Notes under the pieces: model-generated
What the model was told of the DNA's origin: nothing
The model's input: the letters and a program-made list of their open reading frames with translations, nothing else
The model's database searches: none
Translations under genes and position numbers: made by a program
Shown here: positions 36,156-49,429 of the stretch, in pieces
Numbering within the stretch: position 1 is the stretch's first letter
Layout of the letters: each line of letters starts with the position of its first letter
Assembly (NCBI GenBank): GCA_963969595.1
Contig: OZ018410.1
Span: forward strand, 30,260,913-30,324,912
DNA from: Neckera pumila
Lineage: Eukaryota; Streptophyta; Bryopsida; Hypnales; Neckeraceae
Direction of reading: 5' to 3'
DNA: 64,000 bases

Positions 36156-38924
36156 GTGCTTTTTAGCGAGATATTGAAGTATTTGGGATCAAATTAGCTT
36201 GTCTTTTTGCGTACAAAAACCATTGCTTTAGTTTGTTGAACAAATGGATGAAAATGTACTAAGACTAAAAGGGCCAGTACTTGCGTTTAATGAGATCCAT
36301 TCTTAACCTTTCCAAAATTATTTCTAACATCATTATATTGTGTATTCCAATTCATTGCATGAAGTCATACTTTTCATATATTTAATTTTTTATTCTCTAG
36401 CATAGTGCTGATATCGTTAGCCTAGAAGCCAACATATGGAACAAGTCATGTATATTCCGAATTTAAAGTTTATTTGAAACAATGGACAACCACAAATGTT
36501 GACCTTCGAAGCTATTTTTGTATTTCCACGGTAATAGGTGTATTTCAGTTCTACCGTTGTATGCATGCAAAATGACATGTACCCTAAACCGCGGTCACAG
36601 GGCACCCTATTTCAGCAATCATAGGTCCCATCCTCTTAAAGAATTCATTTGCATTTGGCAACGAAATTCTGTCACTCATTTTTTCATTTTCTTAGCTTTG
36701 TCTTTTGTTTTTTAAAGTAATGCCTCAACTTGTATTGGATATGATTTCATCCAATATTTTATGTACTTTCATCTATTTTTTCATTTGCTTCTATTTAATA
36801 TTTCATGTACTTTCATCCAGTATATCATCTACTTTCATCCAAAATTTTCATCCAAATCATTTCCTCCTTCTTATGTTCTAATCAAAAATTTTGTGGATAC
36901 ACTAAATTTTTAGCAACTTTCACCCTGCAAATTCTAAATTTTTAGTCACTTTCAACTAAAATTTTAGTCACTGTCATCCAAAATGTCACCCACTTTCATC
37001 CAAAAAATTTCCAAATTTCATTTTATTTTTCCATTTTCCATCCAAAATCTACACTCCCCACTCACTATTTCCTGCTCGCCACTCCCTGCTTACTTCCTAG
37101 CAACGTTGATGCGTGTAGTTCGGCAATATGTTCACTATGCGGGATCGACACACTTGTCTTCCAATGACTCACCAATTGTGGAACTGACATTGATGCTGGC
37201 TAGATGTTGCCAATAGATGAGCTTGTAGCATCAACAGCTTTGGGTAGTATAGTGAAGTCAATCACTTTGCTAGAACATCCCAATGAGGCAAACTGAGTGT
37301 TCAATTGGTCAGGAGTCAAGCTGTACCTAGCCTTTGGGACGGCGTTTGTATCCACTTTTTGACTTCAATAAAGTTTTGGTTGGTTCTGCACTTCTGCAAG
37401 ACCGTGAACTCTAGTCATAAAATTTCTCGTGACAATTGTGAAACTTTCCATTTCGCAAGTGATTTTGAAGAGTTGTCCCATTTTATTGAACTATGTGAAG
37501 CGCCACCTCTATTCAACGGGGAATTGCATAAGGAAGCTAGCCCATATTTATTCTAAGGATTGAATGATCAGAGTCTAAGTATTCCGGAATGGAGGGGTTT
37601 TTTTTAGGTTAAGGATTAAGGGCGTCTTGTGTTCGGTGGTTTGGGGTGGGATGGTCAAGCTTCTAGCATGTTGGAAAAGCAAAGAGGTGCTCATTATGAC
37701 AAATGCGTTGTTGATAAAACAACATTGTCGATGGAGCGGGAATTGAATCTTTTATTTTTGGTGAAACTTTATGACTAGTTAGTGCCGGTAGGTAGAGGAT
37801 GATTACTATGTACTAGCCCTTTCTCTGGTGGTGTTGTCCCTAGGTGCTTGCCGTGCGAAGACAATTAGCTTTTTGAATTTTGGAGGGATTTGTATTGGCT
37901 TTTCACAATGGACACATTATCCTAAGAACAAGAGCACCTGGTTCTTTTGCTTGCCACTGATTAGATGCGAGCCACTCCTAATTCGACTAAAAAAGTTGAG
38001 ATGTTTTGCCCTCATACTTGATTCCATTTATTTGCTTCGATCTCTAGAATAGTGAAATTTTGACCGTAGCTGGGTCCTTGAACTTATTCAACCTGTGAAT
38101 GATCTGTTTGGTTTTGTTCTTTTATTAGCGGGTCAACCTTCGTCTACGCTCTATTGAATAGGCGTCAGAATTCATTTTTGGGTGTAAGCTTGGTTTGAAA
38201 ATTTGGAGTATTAATCTGGAGTATACTTGCCTTTATTTGCAAATTGTGAAGTGATTTGGGACTTGTGGCGTTGCCAGTGCTTGTGTTGAGCAAGAGAATT
38301 GGAAGAATGGTGCTCTACTTCAAGATTGAACTTAGATTTAGGACCTCATTCTCACATCAAATCCACTCGTTTTTGCAATTTTTGATCCAAATTTGATCTT
38401 GGAGTAATGTTTGTGTCAGTGATTCTAGATATTTTGGCGGAACACGTTCCAAATTGCTTGTGTGCAAGGAATTAGCATTTGGAAAAAAGCGAAAAGGATG
38501 GAAAATGATACTGTGACTGTGACAAGAGTGGGAGCACTCCCTTGCATGACCAGTATGCACAATTTAGTCCAAATCTCTCTGGAACATGATGTGGGCGCTT
38601 TATTACCCACCCTTGGTAATAACGAGGACATTGTCCCGGTTCTAGCCTTTTATCCACTATGTTAAGACGTATGGGTGTTTTACGAGCGCGGTCCACTGTG
38701 CCTTCCAAGCAATGGATCTTGTTAATGTTTCCTAGTTTCGTAGATGGCAATAGTGGTAGCTATGATTTGTGTACAAGGGTCTACTAATTAGTTGCTAACT
38801 CAAAGGCCGGCCTAGGTAAACAAGGGAAAACGGCTTATCTGGATACTTTAATCTGTCCTATGTCCCTTCTATGGTGTTTCCTACTTATTTCCCACATGTT
38901 GACTTTCCAATGGGTTTGTGACTT
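36156..38924. other. stretch without supported genes; contains degenerate TTTCATCCA repeats
   Basis: Between about 36740 and 37030 a pyrimidine-rich tract repeats CTTTCATC(C)A-like units irregularly. From about 37.1 to 38.75 kb short frames such as 37305-37556 and 37828-38052 look somewhat protein-like but are interrupted, overlap in different frames and match nothing I recognise. They may be very old transposon coding sequence. Confidence 0.35.
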
Positions 38925-38928
38925 TTAA

Positions 38929-39851
38929 CCCCTAAAGGCCCAAGACCTTTTTTCTACCAAAAAACACCAAAACTACCATTTTTTTAGCAAAGAGTGAAAA
39001 AAAATTAAAAATGTTTTTTTTGCACATCTAACCATAGGATCTTACACCTAACTAGTATGAGAATGTGTGGAAAAATGTCAGAATTTTTGACCGCACAGAT
39101 TGCAAGATATTTGCATTTAAAGTGGAAAAAACAAGATTTTCAGCACATTGCGGGACTAGATTTTTTCACTGTAAACATTTTTAACTTAAAATTTTGCACT
39201 ACAACATTTTGAGCTTTAAATCTTTATAGTGGAGAATTGAGTTGAGGGTCTAGGAAAAAAAAAGAATTCAAAGAAACTTAATTATCATTCTTTAAAAAAT
39301 TGTTAAGTAGAAGTAGGTATGAGATAGAAGGAAAATCTAAAATATTCATATATTTTAGATGGAATATAAAAACACTAATTCCAATGGTGAGATTGTTCTA
39401 GCAAAAAAACTAAACCATTACAAAAAAAAAATATTGAAAAATTACAAAAAAATGCATTCTACAAGTTAATGAATCCTACAAGTTATTTTTTTCAAGAAGA
39501 TGCTCTAACTACCCAAAAAACAAGAATGTCCATAACTTCTTCATAACAAATCCAATTGAAATGAATCAAAGCTTTCCAAATAGACAAAAGTATAATATAT
39601 GAGAAAAAAAATATTTAAAAAAAAACTCCAAATTTTGCGAATTTGTTTTACTGCCCTCCCTCCCCACGCATTCCAAGAAATGGCATAACTTCTCGCTTGA
39701 CGGTCCGATTTCAAATTTTTTTTTCTGCCACATACCTCTCTCAGTTCTTCAACTTCTCAAAAAGTTTCAAAGAATCACGACAAAATTTCAGCCCATAGGT
39801 ACCTGTCCAAAAACGCATTTGTCCCTCAAAGGGACAATGGGCTTTTAAGGG
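38929..39851. mobile_element. TTAA-flanked MITE (piggyBac-like), copy 1
   Basis: It begins CCCCTAAAGGCCCAAG and ends CAATGGGCTTTTAAGGG, and is bounded by TTAA on both sides (38925-38928, 39852-39855). Just inside the right end is a small hairpin, GTCCCTCAAAGGGAC. The interior is AT-rich and non-coding, and the outer portions are shared with the shorter copy at 61668-62244. About 330 extra bases sit in its middle (about 39150-39480). Confidence 0.6.
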
Positions 39852-39855
39852 TTAA

Positions 39856-40423
39856 CCTTCTACATGAACTTCTATGTTTTCACCTTTGAATTGTTCTACT
39901 ATTCTACTTTGACTCTAGGTTTTTTACTTCCACTTTACTTTTACTTCTAGCTTTTGACTTTTAACTTTAATCTTTTACCCTTTTACTTTAATCCCAAGTT
40001 TTAACTTACCCTTCAAAAATTTATTTCTAAATTTTTACTCTAACTTTCTAACTTCAAAATACTATTACTCTAACTTTCTAGCGTCTAAATTTTACTCCAA
40101 ATTTCTAACTTCTAAATTAACTCTAAGTTTTTACTTCAAAAATGATTTTTAAATCTTAACCCCTAAGTTTTACTCTAGATTTTTACTACTAATTTATTTC
40201 TATGTTTTAACCCCTAAATATTACTCTAATCTTTTCACATCTAATTTTACTCTAAAGGGTTAACTTCTAAACTACCTCTAAGTTTTTACTTCTGAATTCC
40301 TTCTAGGTTTTAATCCCTAAGTTAACTCTAAGCTCTTTTTCACTTCTAATTTTAATCTTATTTTTTAACCTCTAAGTTAACCCTAGGTTTTTACTTCTAA
40401 ACCAATAACTACTTCTAAGTTTT
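39856..40423. repeat. pyrimidine-rich low-complexity tract
   Basis: Irregular units of about 14-20 bases built from TTTTACTTCTAA, TAACTTCTAAG and TTAACCCCTAAG words run between two MITE copies and resume briefly after 41356. Many units contain TTAACCCCTAA, the same string as the MITE ends. Confidence 0.6.
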
Positions 40424-40427
40424 TTAA

Positions 40428-41351
40428 CCCCTAAAGGACCAACATGCGTTTTTTGGCTGTATAGAAATTTTGGGCAGGTACCTGTGACTAGAGATATCCA
40501 TATTTGAGGCTGAAATTTTAATAGAAGGTGGGGGTAAGGAATATCTCCATGTATACCAAGTTTCATGACATTTCGAAATACGAGTCAAAAGTTGTGACCT
40601 AATATGTTGCTTTTTTTTGTAACTGGGCAGTTTGGGCAGATCAGAAAAAATCATTTTTTCCGGAATTTTTTTTTTGAAATTGGTTCTCTACATTTATATA
40701 TACTCAAAAAGCTTTGAGTCGTTCCATTTCACTCAATGAGTCAAAAGTTATGAGGGTTTTTGGTTTGCGGGCAGTTATGGATTGTCTACTCTAAAAAAAA
40801 CTTTAAAGTCGTTTATTTAACTCGATTTTCAATATTTTTGGAAAAAAAAAAAATCCTAGGATGAAAATTGATTATTACAACATTACAACCATTGGGATTG
40901 GTATTTTTATATTCCATGATTAAAATTTTAACAATTTAGTATTTTGAATCATTTTCTACTTCTTTCTACTTACTATTTTTTTCCTATATGTTGTACAATT
41001 CCAAATGATGTGAAATTTTTCAAGCATATAGCCAACTTGTTTAGGAAATTGAATTCAAAGAAGCACCACCTTTATAGGCATTTTTTCATTGAAAAGTGAG
41101 CTTGCAAAGTGCAGCTGCCCGGTTTTTTGCAGGATTGAAAAAATGGTTTTCAAGACTTTGAATGCTTATAACTTATGATCCACACGGCGGAATTTTCTGA
41201 AATTTTTACCACATGTTTTCAAAATATCATACTACAAGATCCTACGGTTACATGTGTCAAAAATTGTTTTTTTCCAAAAATTTGGTAGTTGTATTAGAAA
41301 TGGCAGTTTTGGAGCGTTTTTGGTGAGAACATAGTCATGAAACTTTAGGGG
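40428..41351. mobile_element. TTAA-flanked MITE (piggyBac-like), copy 2 (related subfamily)
   Basis: The ends are CCCCTAAAGGACCAAC on the left and, on the opposite strand, CCCCTAAAGTTTCATG on the right, each bounded by TTAA (40424-40427, 41352-41355). The interior is AT-rich with no coding potential. Its right 150 bases resemble 62249-62425, and its middle (CCATTGGGATTGGTATTTTTATATTCC) resembles the middle of copy 1 in the opposite orientation. Confidence 0.58.
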
Positions 41352-41963
41352 TTAACCCCTAAGTGGTTGACTTCTTATTGTTTTAACTCCTATCATAACC
41401 CTAGTTTTTACTTCTAAACTAGTACTAAGTTTCGACTTTTAATCCTAATTTCTACTTTTGAATCTAAAATGTTAATTGTCACTAATCTCTACTTGTTAAC
41501 GGGAATTAAGGCTAATTAAGAAAATCAAAGGGGTAATTAAGAAAAACACCAAGGATTAGCCTAGTGACGTACCTCGTCATTGCTGGTGTTGGAAACGACC
41601 TCGTCCACGTCCACGTACGCGTCCTCGTTTTCCATCGTAATCCTTTGTTTATTTTCCAATCATGCCCACAACTTAAGGTAGGAGTTTACAATTGATTTTG
41701 ATCTAATTTTCTTCTTTCTTCCTTTAGCCTCTTTTTGTTTTCTTCCCCTCTCCTACTCTGGAACTATTCCACCAAATGTTTTGATGGTGACCTCGCACTA
41801 CCAACCTTGACAACTATGCAACATAAATGTGTCCACTATGCTCTTACAAAGCTCTTACACGTCATATTTCAATCCTCCTCCAACGTCTACCAAGGCTCCT
41901 TTGCGATGTCTCCTAGTCTATCTAGCCTAAATAACTTAAAACACTATTTATTGTCTCTCTTCT

Positions 41964-44213
41964 ACGTTGTCGTGTTGAGAGAGTTTGCCTCGGAAAATCG
42001 CAGAGATTTTGGCTGCAATTTGAAATGGTTTAGGACTAGGGTGTGTAACAGTCGCGTCGAATCTTGTACCTCAAACCTTGAATCTTCTATTTAGAACGTC
42101 AAATCTTCAACTTCACCTTGAAATTGCTCCTTGTTGGCCTATCCTGAGGCTGGCTCTAAACGGGTCAGGGTTCGGTTAGGTAGGTGATAAGAAACCACAG
42201 TCCTTGAACAAGTAAAACGGGACAGCATAACACGAAATGCCGTCCGGATGATGGGCTCCTAAACTTTCAAACTTCCGGTGACCAGCTTTAAGAACGAAGC
42301 TTCACCGTGAGAACAAGCAAGTCTCGACCATGTAGGCAATTAATCCCACTTCGTCACCCAGTTTTGACCATGTGGGCAATTAACTCCACTTCGTCACCCA
42401 CGACACAAAATGAGGCTAGCAATGGTATAAACCAAGCCGCCCGCAACAACAAAGTCTACAAAGCCACAAGCCACACACACACACACATACACACACAAGT
42501 CTTCAACACTTCTTCCAATCTCCAACTTCAACCTCCAATTTGTAAGTTGAACTTTGGGTGAGTGCCTCCAACGCTCCACAGCTTCAAATGAGATGAATAA
42601 TAGCTCTTTGGAAAGTTAGCACAAATTCCTACTTCTCCTCCAAGTTTCAAACAATTCTAAAACTCTGTCCAACTTCTATGGCCATCCAAAGTTTCGGCCT
42701 TGAGAAAGAAGGGCAGCAGACCCTCTTTCACTTCTTCACTCACAACTCACTCATACAAACTCCAAATAGAACGAGTGAAAGCTTCATGAATAGCTAACAC
42801 AATTTTTTACATTTTCTCCAAATTTCAAACAATTCTAAAACTCTGTCCAATATCTATGGCCATCCAAAGTTTCGGCCTTGAGAGAAAAAGGGCAGCAGAC
42901 CCTCCTTCACTTCCACACTCACAACTCACTCATAAGAACTTCAAATGGAACGAATGATAGCTTTATGAAAAGCTAACACAATTTTCTATACTCCCTCCAA
43001 ATCTCATTGTAAATCAAGAACCTGTCCATCTTTCATGGCTGATCAAAGTCTCTACCTTTTAATTTCAAAGGCAACAAAATCCCCTCCACTCAAACTAGCA
43101 CAACTTTTTATTCACAACTCCAAATCAAGCAAATGAGATCAATTTAAAAAATGCACACCATGATACACAATTCCTCTAAATTTCATTTCAAAACTCTTCA
43201 AACTTCCAACACAATTGCCCTCCAAACATTCGGGGTCCTCTCTAAACTCACAATGAGAGAGAAAATCCATAATGTCCCCTTTTTCTTCACCCTATCTTCA
43301 TTCTAACCACACAAACAAGTGGGGTCAGCCCCTAACTCACTCTCCAAGGCTACAACAACAATAATTGAGCACTCATTTGGCCCACAACTATTTATTTATC
43401 TTTAACTTAGAAGGAAATTCATTCAAGTTCACCGAGAAGGCAAACTATTTGAATAATTTCCTCATACTACTTTACAAATACAAAACTAATGCAAGAAATC
43501 ACTCCAACTATGGAATGAAGAACTTAAACTCAACACACATCTAGTAGAAGTAAAAAACTAGAGTTCCAATCAAAATATCACTCCATCTGCAGGAATTTGA
43601 AGATGCGTTTGACGGTAGCAGCAACATAATTGGCACGATCTGCCTTAGTTAAAGGATTGACTGGTCCTTCCAACCATCGTTGATGACCACAACTTCCCTC
43701 AATAGGCTTGACCATGCAATAATATTGATCTTCGTTCAAACCTTCAAAACATCTTTCAAATGTCACATCACGGCTGCCGGACTCAACGCATCCAACTTGT
43801 AACAAGATCACTAATGCCCGAGCGTCACGCTAAAGATTCCCGTGCCATCGTTTTTCCACACGAGGTTGTTTTGGTGGTCGAGATGGCCCGGTTCATTTTG
43901 TGGTCGCTCATGCGGTAATGGAAGACCCAGTGATAGTTGAGGTTGATCCAGGCAATTACGATAGAGAAAATTCAAACTCATGCTCTGATTGAAATTCTTC
44001 ATCTTGAGACTCAGGAAAAACCCTCCAGTTTGACATTCTAAAGCTAAAATAGAAAACAACTACCACTTATGGAATTTGATGAAGCGCTTAGGCAGATCCA
44101 TCTTTTTATATAGATGTCATGCACCTCAACAAGAAGGCGTCACCTTGAAGCTATTTGATAAAATATATAATATATATTTTTACACTATGTACAAATGTAT
44201 AACACGGCAACGT
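41964..44213. mobile_element. TIR element, copy 2 (2250 bp), with extra internal sequence
   Basis: The ends are ACGTTGTCGTGTT and AACACGGCAACGT, a 13-bp inverted repeat with one mismatch. Most of the body aligns with 19630-21079, including GGCTCTAAACGGGTCAGG, ATGCCGTCCGGATGATGG and repeated internal units of about 170-180 bp ending GGGCAGCAGACC. Relative to copy 1 it has about 200 extra bases near 43300-43500 and about 420 bases at 43580-44000 that hold coding-like frames on the minus strand. A (CA)n run lies at about 42470-42497. No target duplication was seen. Confidence 0.55.
43578..44059 (-). pseudogene. coding-like segment carried inside the TIR element, unidentified
   Basis: Two adjacent minus-strand frames, 44059-43811 and 43811-43578, overlap end to start. 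The first has QPQLSLGLPLPHERPQNEPG and NNLVWKNDGTGIFSVTLGH; the second has CFEGLNEDQYYCMVKPIEG and CGHQRWLEGPVNPLTKADRA. The composition looks like real protein and the segment is absent from copy 1, so it is either captured host sequence or the remains of an element protein lost from copy 1. I recognise no family. Confidence 0.3.
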
Positions 44214-44594
44214 CACCCTGTATATAGCCATCCTCTCCTTCACTCCTCCCTGTATCTTTGAGTGTTTTTTGCAGGTTTTGGAGAGATGGCTATCCTACGT
44301 GGAGCTTATCCCGGGCTTGACCCCATCTCTTCTATTCTTCTTTCTTCTCTACTTTGTTTCTTTCCCCCCTACTTCTAATGCTCCCCTGGTTAATTTCACG
44401 TTTTTGGAACAAACCCAACTCTCCACCCAGACTCTGGACCTCCAAATAATTAGAATAGTTTTTTGTGAATTTTCAGGAGCCCCAACACCTTGGACCTAGC
44501 CCCCAAGTCCTTGGACCAGCACCCAGCCCAACTTTTGAACTCCAGACCCTACGCCCTGGACCCCAGACCCAACTCCAGCAACCCGAGTGGTCTC

Positions 44595-44820
44595 GTCTTA
44601 TTGAATTCTGATCTGGATGGGCCCCCGAGCTAGCCTCCGTCTTATTGACTTCTGATTTGGATTGGGCCCCCTTGAGCGGTCTTGTCTTATTGATTTCTAA
44701 TCTAGACTGGGCCCCTTGGGCTAGTTTGTCTTGTTGATTTCCGATCTAGACTTAGGCCCCTTAGGTTGGTTTGTCTTGTTGATTTTTGATCTGGACTAGC
44801 TACCCCATGGTCTTATTTTG
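44595..44820. repeat. tandem repeat, five units of about 45 bp
   Basis: Units start at 44595, 44639, 44684, 44728 and 44773, each reading roughly GTCTTATTGATTTCTGATCT, then a G/T-rich link and GGGCCCC. Divergence between units is moderate. Confidence 0.75.
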
Positions 44821-45090
44821 AGGAAATTTTGACATAAGTTGGGTACCAAAACTTAGATTCGGGTAGGGACCCTCAATTTTGCACTTGGGGGGGTAACACT
44901 AGAAACTCTATAACTAGACTAGGTTCCCACTATCACAATTGGAAGACGTGTCTAGACTAGTTTAAATGTTTATCAGAGACTCATGGATATTTGGAAACTA
45001 ATGAGAATATCCTCACATGGATATTTGGAAACTAAGGTAGGAAGGCGCTTGGTATTTTGTAAAAATGCCAAACTCTTCTAGACCTTATAA

Positions 45091-45520
45091 TCAAAGCTTC
45101 GCCGTCGTGGGCGTAATCATAAAAAATGCCAAACTCTTCTAAGTTTCATGGTCAAAGCTTCACTGTCCCAGAGGAGAGTTCACACGGCAAGACACAATTT
45201 AGACAAAGGAAAAGACACATGTTAGAGAAAGGACCCGAATGAGGTTCGAAGCCTTCGCCGTCCCGGAGGGGGTCCCCTCAGTAAGACAAAGGTTAGACAA
45301 AGGTAAGGACACACGTTAGAGATAAGACACGAAGGAGGTTCAAAGCTTTGCCGTCTCGGAGGGGGGTCCCCTTGGTAAGACAAAGTTTAGACAAAAGAAA
45401 AGACACACGTTAGAGAAAAGACACAAAGGAGGTTCAAAGCTTTGCCGTCCTAGAGGAGGGTCCACTCAACAAGGGAAAAACGGGTTAAACAAAGGTTAGG
45501 ACACAAGGAAATGGAAAAGG
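45091..45520. repeat. tandem repeat, units of about 95 bp
   Basis: Units carry CAAAGCTTTGCCGTC, a GGAGGGGGTCCCCT block and GACACACGTTAGAGA. They start near 45092, 45153, 45247, 45341 and 45435, the last three spaced 94 bases apart. The first spacing is shorter. Confidence 0.7.
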
Positions 45521-45599
45521 ATACAAACACAAGATAGCTTTCGCTAGTTAGTATAGACTTATACGCTAAAGCCCCTTAAAGCGGCATACGCCAATGTAC

Positions 45600-48500
45600 G
45601 GAGGGGGGGGTGTTCAAAGGTTAGTATAAGACTCCAAAACTCTTAAAATGCACGGGTTAGTTCACGAGGACACCCAAAGGTTAGAAGGACTTTCAAATGA
45701 CAACAAAAGTACACATGAACACATACAAACTTACACAAGGCAAGAAAGAAGGAACCCCAAGGACCTTCAAAGCTTGAAAAAAAAAAAAAGGGGCCAAAAG
45801 TGCTTCGAAAACACCGTAGAGGTTTTTGGCTTCAAACACCAAAATATCCAAAATAACTTGGACCCACGAACCCCAAAACAAGTATGGGGTTGAATTTAGA
45901 GAGGGAAGTGGAGCCCTTTTATAGATTTCCAAGGGCTCACTCCCCCCCCCCTAAATTCCTACTAGTAACCTTATCAACTTGGATTTTCATCCTCATCCTC
46001 ATCCTCATCCTCAAAGATTTTCATCCTAATCCTAGATTTTCACTTTCTACTACTTATGCTGGACCAACCTCCTAACTTTGGAGATCAACTCCAAATATCA
46101 TACGGACTACGCCGTTGGATCTAGAATGTCAATTTTAGTCCACTCACCCCCTTAATCCCCGTACCGAGATCAAAAACCCAAAGTAGGCTAGTCTAGTTTA
46201 AAAATCTAATCGCAATAAATTTCCAACTCTTGGGGGTTTTCTATTTTGAGAAAAGTAACTAGCCTGGGGTCTCCGGAAGGTGAAAGGGAGTAGGAAAAGA
46301 CTCCTTGTTGACGCTGTTTTACTATCGTGTGCCCTCAGAATGTTGGTCAACGTCGCAGGGGTGTCGTGGCGTGATTAATTCCAGAGGAATCTTGTTGGTT
46401 CAGGTATCTTTTGCTATCAAAATGCCGCAAAACTTATTGGAATGCATTATTAGCATAAAACAAGCTATCTTAATTTTTAGTGAGATTTTACCGCAACTTG
46501 CATAATTTACAAGAAATTCCTGTTGGAGGTTAGAATGGTTGACCGTCCGAAAAAGGTTCTTCTACAAGTTGGAAGATGTTAGGAATTTCGTGGGACCTCT
46601 TAGAGAGCCCCGCAAAAGATGTGGAGGTGCATTTCCGTACCTGGCACAATTGGTCAGTGGAGACCTAAATTGGCTGTCTCTTCGAATTGTCGATGGCGCG
46701 GAAATCTTTTGCATATGAGGGAATCTTGGCGAATTGATTTTGCCATTAGACTCCTGGCATTGGATTTATCTTAGAATACCATCTTTAGGCTATAGATTCC
46801 TCCACAGCCCGGTCTTGAGTTTAGTGGCTCTTGCATGCTAACAACTGGGATTTCTGGGAATTCGTCGATCTAATGGGGAATTCAAAACCTAACCTAGGAC
46901 TTGACATATGACTCACTGTGAATCCCTAGGACCAATCTAGACATTCCTTGCCACCTTCTAGTGGGATTTAGCCCTGTTGGGGCTATGTAACTAAAATCCT
47001 CTAAAACCTGTTATCTTGTAGTTTAGACTCTATTTCTCGGCAAGATTTAGGGATGTTTTAGGTTTAAAATAAAAACTAGACAAAAAACTAGACAAAATAT
47101 GGTACAACCCTATTTTGGTTCTACACTCTCTTTATGGCTTTTTGTATAATTTTACCTATTCTAAATTGCAAATTTAAAAAAAAAAAAAATCTAAAGTCCC
47201 AAATGACAATTTGGAAGCTCATAGATGACCGCGAAGAAATTCTCCGCCTGCTCTTCCAGTAAGTCGCTGCAAATTCCTTGATAGACGCTAGTTGGGGGAG
47301 TTTTGAGGATATCATTCAGGCAACAAGCATAGTGGGATTGAAAATTATTTCAACAGACAAAATTGGTATGCATATGAATATGAATTCCGTGTTTCCACCA
47401 ACATATATAGGTATGAGAGCATCGCCACTGTTTCACTACCATAGAAATGTGGAGTGGTAAAGACCATACGCCGGGTTTCATTTGTAAAAATGTGCCACGG
47501 GTTGCCAATACTCCCCACTCATGTCTGCCAAGTGGACCTAATAAGTCAATTCCAACCCAAAGCAGGGTAGGTACTCTTTACTTACAGTAGGGTCTGGGTT
47601 CAATCTGGCATCATCCTCATTTTGAAACCATGATCAAGAACCATTGGGTGGGAGCTAAATTGGAGCCATGACTAAAAGCTTCTTTTTCTTGAAAATATCT
47701 AACAATCAAGATCAAGACAACAGAACAAGGTCATGACCAAAAAAATTGAGTAGATTGAGGCTCACTTTGCAAGCAAGCAGGAACCAACAGGTTGGCATTT
47801 AGAGGGATGGATTTGGCGAGACCGCACAGTTTTGAGCCTTGGTAGTGATTGCTGTGGGTTACAAAATCAAGACCAGCCATGGCTAAGCCTGGGCCGGCCA
47901 CTTACACTAGAAAACACTGGCGATGCTTTGAGGTGGAATTCTAGAATATATATAATAGTCCAATATGCACAATGGTATCATTCCATGATTAAAAAAAATA
48001 AAATGAATAAAATTGAAAAATTTGTCAATTGCATTGTACACAAATAGAAAACAGGTAGTAAGTATCAATAAAAGGCAACCTAAAAAATAGAAGTGCTTAT
48101 AAAACCAGATAAGGCAAAGTAAATGCTACTTTGATAGTATCTCAAAAAATCTAGCTTCTTCAATTTTTTCTTCATTTTCATCAAGAAGCTCAACCTTTGC
48201 CAAGACAAATTCCTACAAAGTTCATTGTTTGCAAAAGACTAGTTGGCATCCAACACGTGCATCACTTAGTGCATTTTTATAAATCATAATGAGGAAATCC
48301 AAATTGTTTACACCTATATGATTTTGACAAAGAGTTGTTAAGATTCTTGTTGCACTAAAGATGCACTAAGGCTCAATTTTACTACAAAAAATTTTCCTTG
48401 CAAGAAATCCCATTGTTGAAAAGTTGATTTGTATGTCTTCTACCACGGCAAAGGTTGTGAAGTCTCTTCAACGTTTACTACAAGCCTGCAAACAAATATA

Positions 48501-49400
48501 ATTCTTGCATAAGAGCAATTTGAGTGGTTTCTTCAGAAGAAGCTACCGGCCTAAATAGTTATTATCTTTGGCCTTTGATTTCATTAAAATTTCCATCGCA
48601 AGAACCAACACATCAAAAAGCAACCAATATCCTTGGGACTAACTCAACATACATTACCAGACAACTAGACTAAGTGTTTTTGTTACTATCCTGGCTATCA
48701 TCTATGTCAGACCACTTGGAATTTGAGCTTGTAATTGTAAGTTTTGTCGTCCATAACAAATATTGATTGTAGCTTAGTACTAAAGAACAAAATGATATTG
48801 TGGAGTACACAATAATTTCAAATAATCCATAAAACTTACTAGATTGATTTAATGTTTCAATTAATCCATGAGACATACTTGATCAAAACATAATTAATTG
48901 ATGGAAATCACTAGTATGATAATGTTCTCTATCAATTTAAATATTGACATTGCCTACAACTAGTATTAACTTTTGCATTCATTAGAATCCAAAGAATATT
49001 AAAACTATCAATCTACACTTCTATGTCTATTCAAATCATGTTTCAATAATACAATTTTGAATATATTACAGTTTGAATAATATTTGGCTAGTAGTGACTT
49101 TTTACATTTACAATAACATGATTGATTACTTTGTTTTTTGGTAATAAAAGAATCCCTTATGGACATAAAGTGAACCACTTGAAAGTTTCTATGAAAAATC
49201 TCAAGGCATATTAGAATATTCAAAACAAAAATAGAACAAAACAATGTTCATTGAAAACACATATTTGGAAGCTGCAAATCTCAATTTCACAAGTGTTTTC
49301 AAAACTTGAGGAAGAAGCCCAACTTGAATGCAAGCTTTTTATCATTCAATGTGTTCTTTTTAAGACTTTTTGGTCTATATCATTGTTTTTGTAGAGCCGC
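45600..49400. other. gene-free repeat-derived stretch
   Basis: No gene is supported. A (CTCATC)n run lies at about 45986-46015 and homopolymer C and A runs occur near 45610, 45780 and 45945. Minus-strand coding-like scraps at about 48130-48250 may be the far end of the hAT remnant to the right. The remainder shows nothing I can name. Confidence 0.35.
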
Positions 49401-49429
49401 TTGAGTGCCTTTGATCAACGCTTCCTTCA

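Noticed and set aside
40000..40424. Interstitial telomere-like sequence (CCCTAAA words)
   Set aside because: The words are single, spaced irregularly and embedded in TTAACCCCTAAG/TTCTAAG units. There is no run of tandem CCCTAAA repeats.
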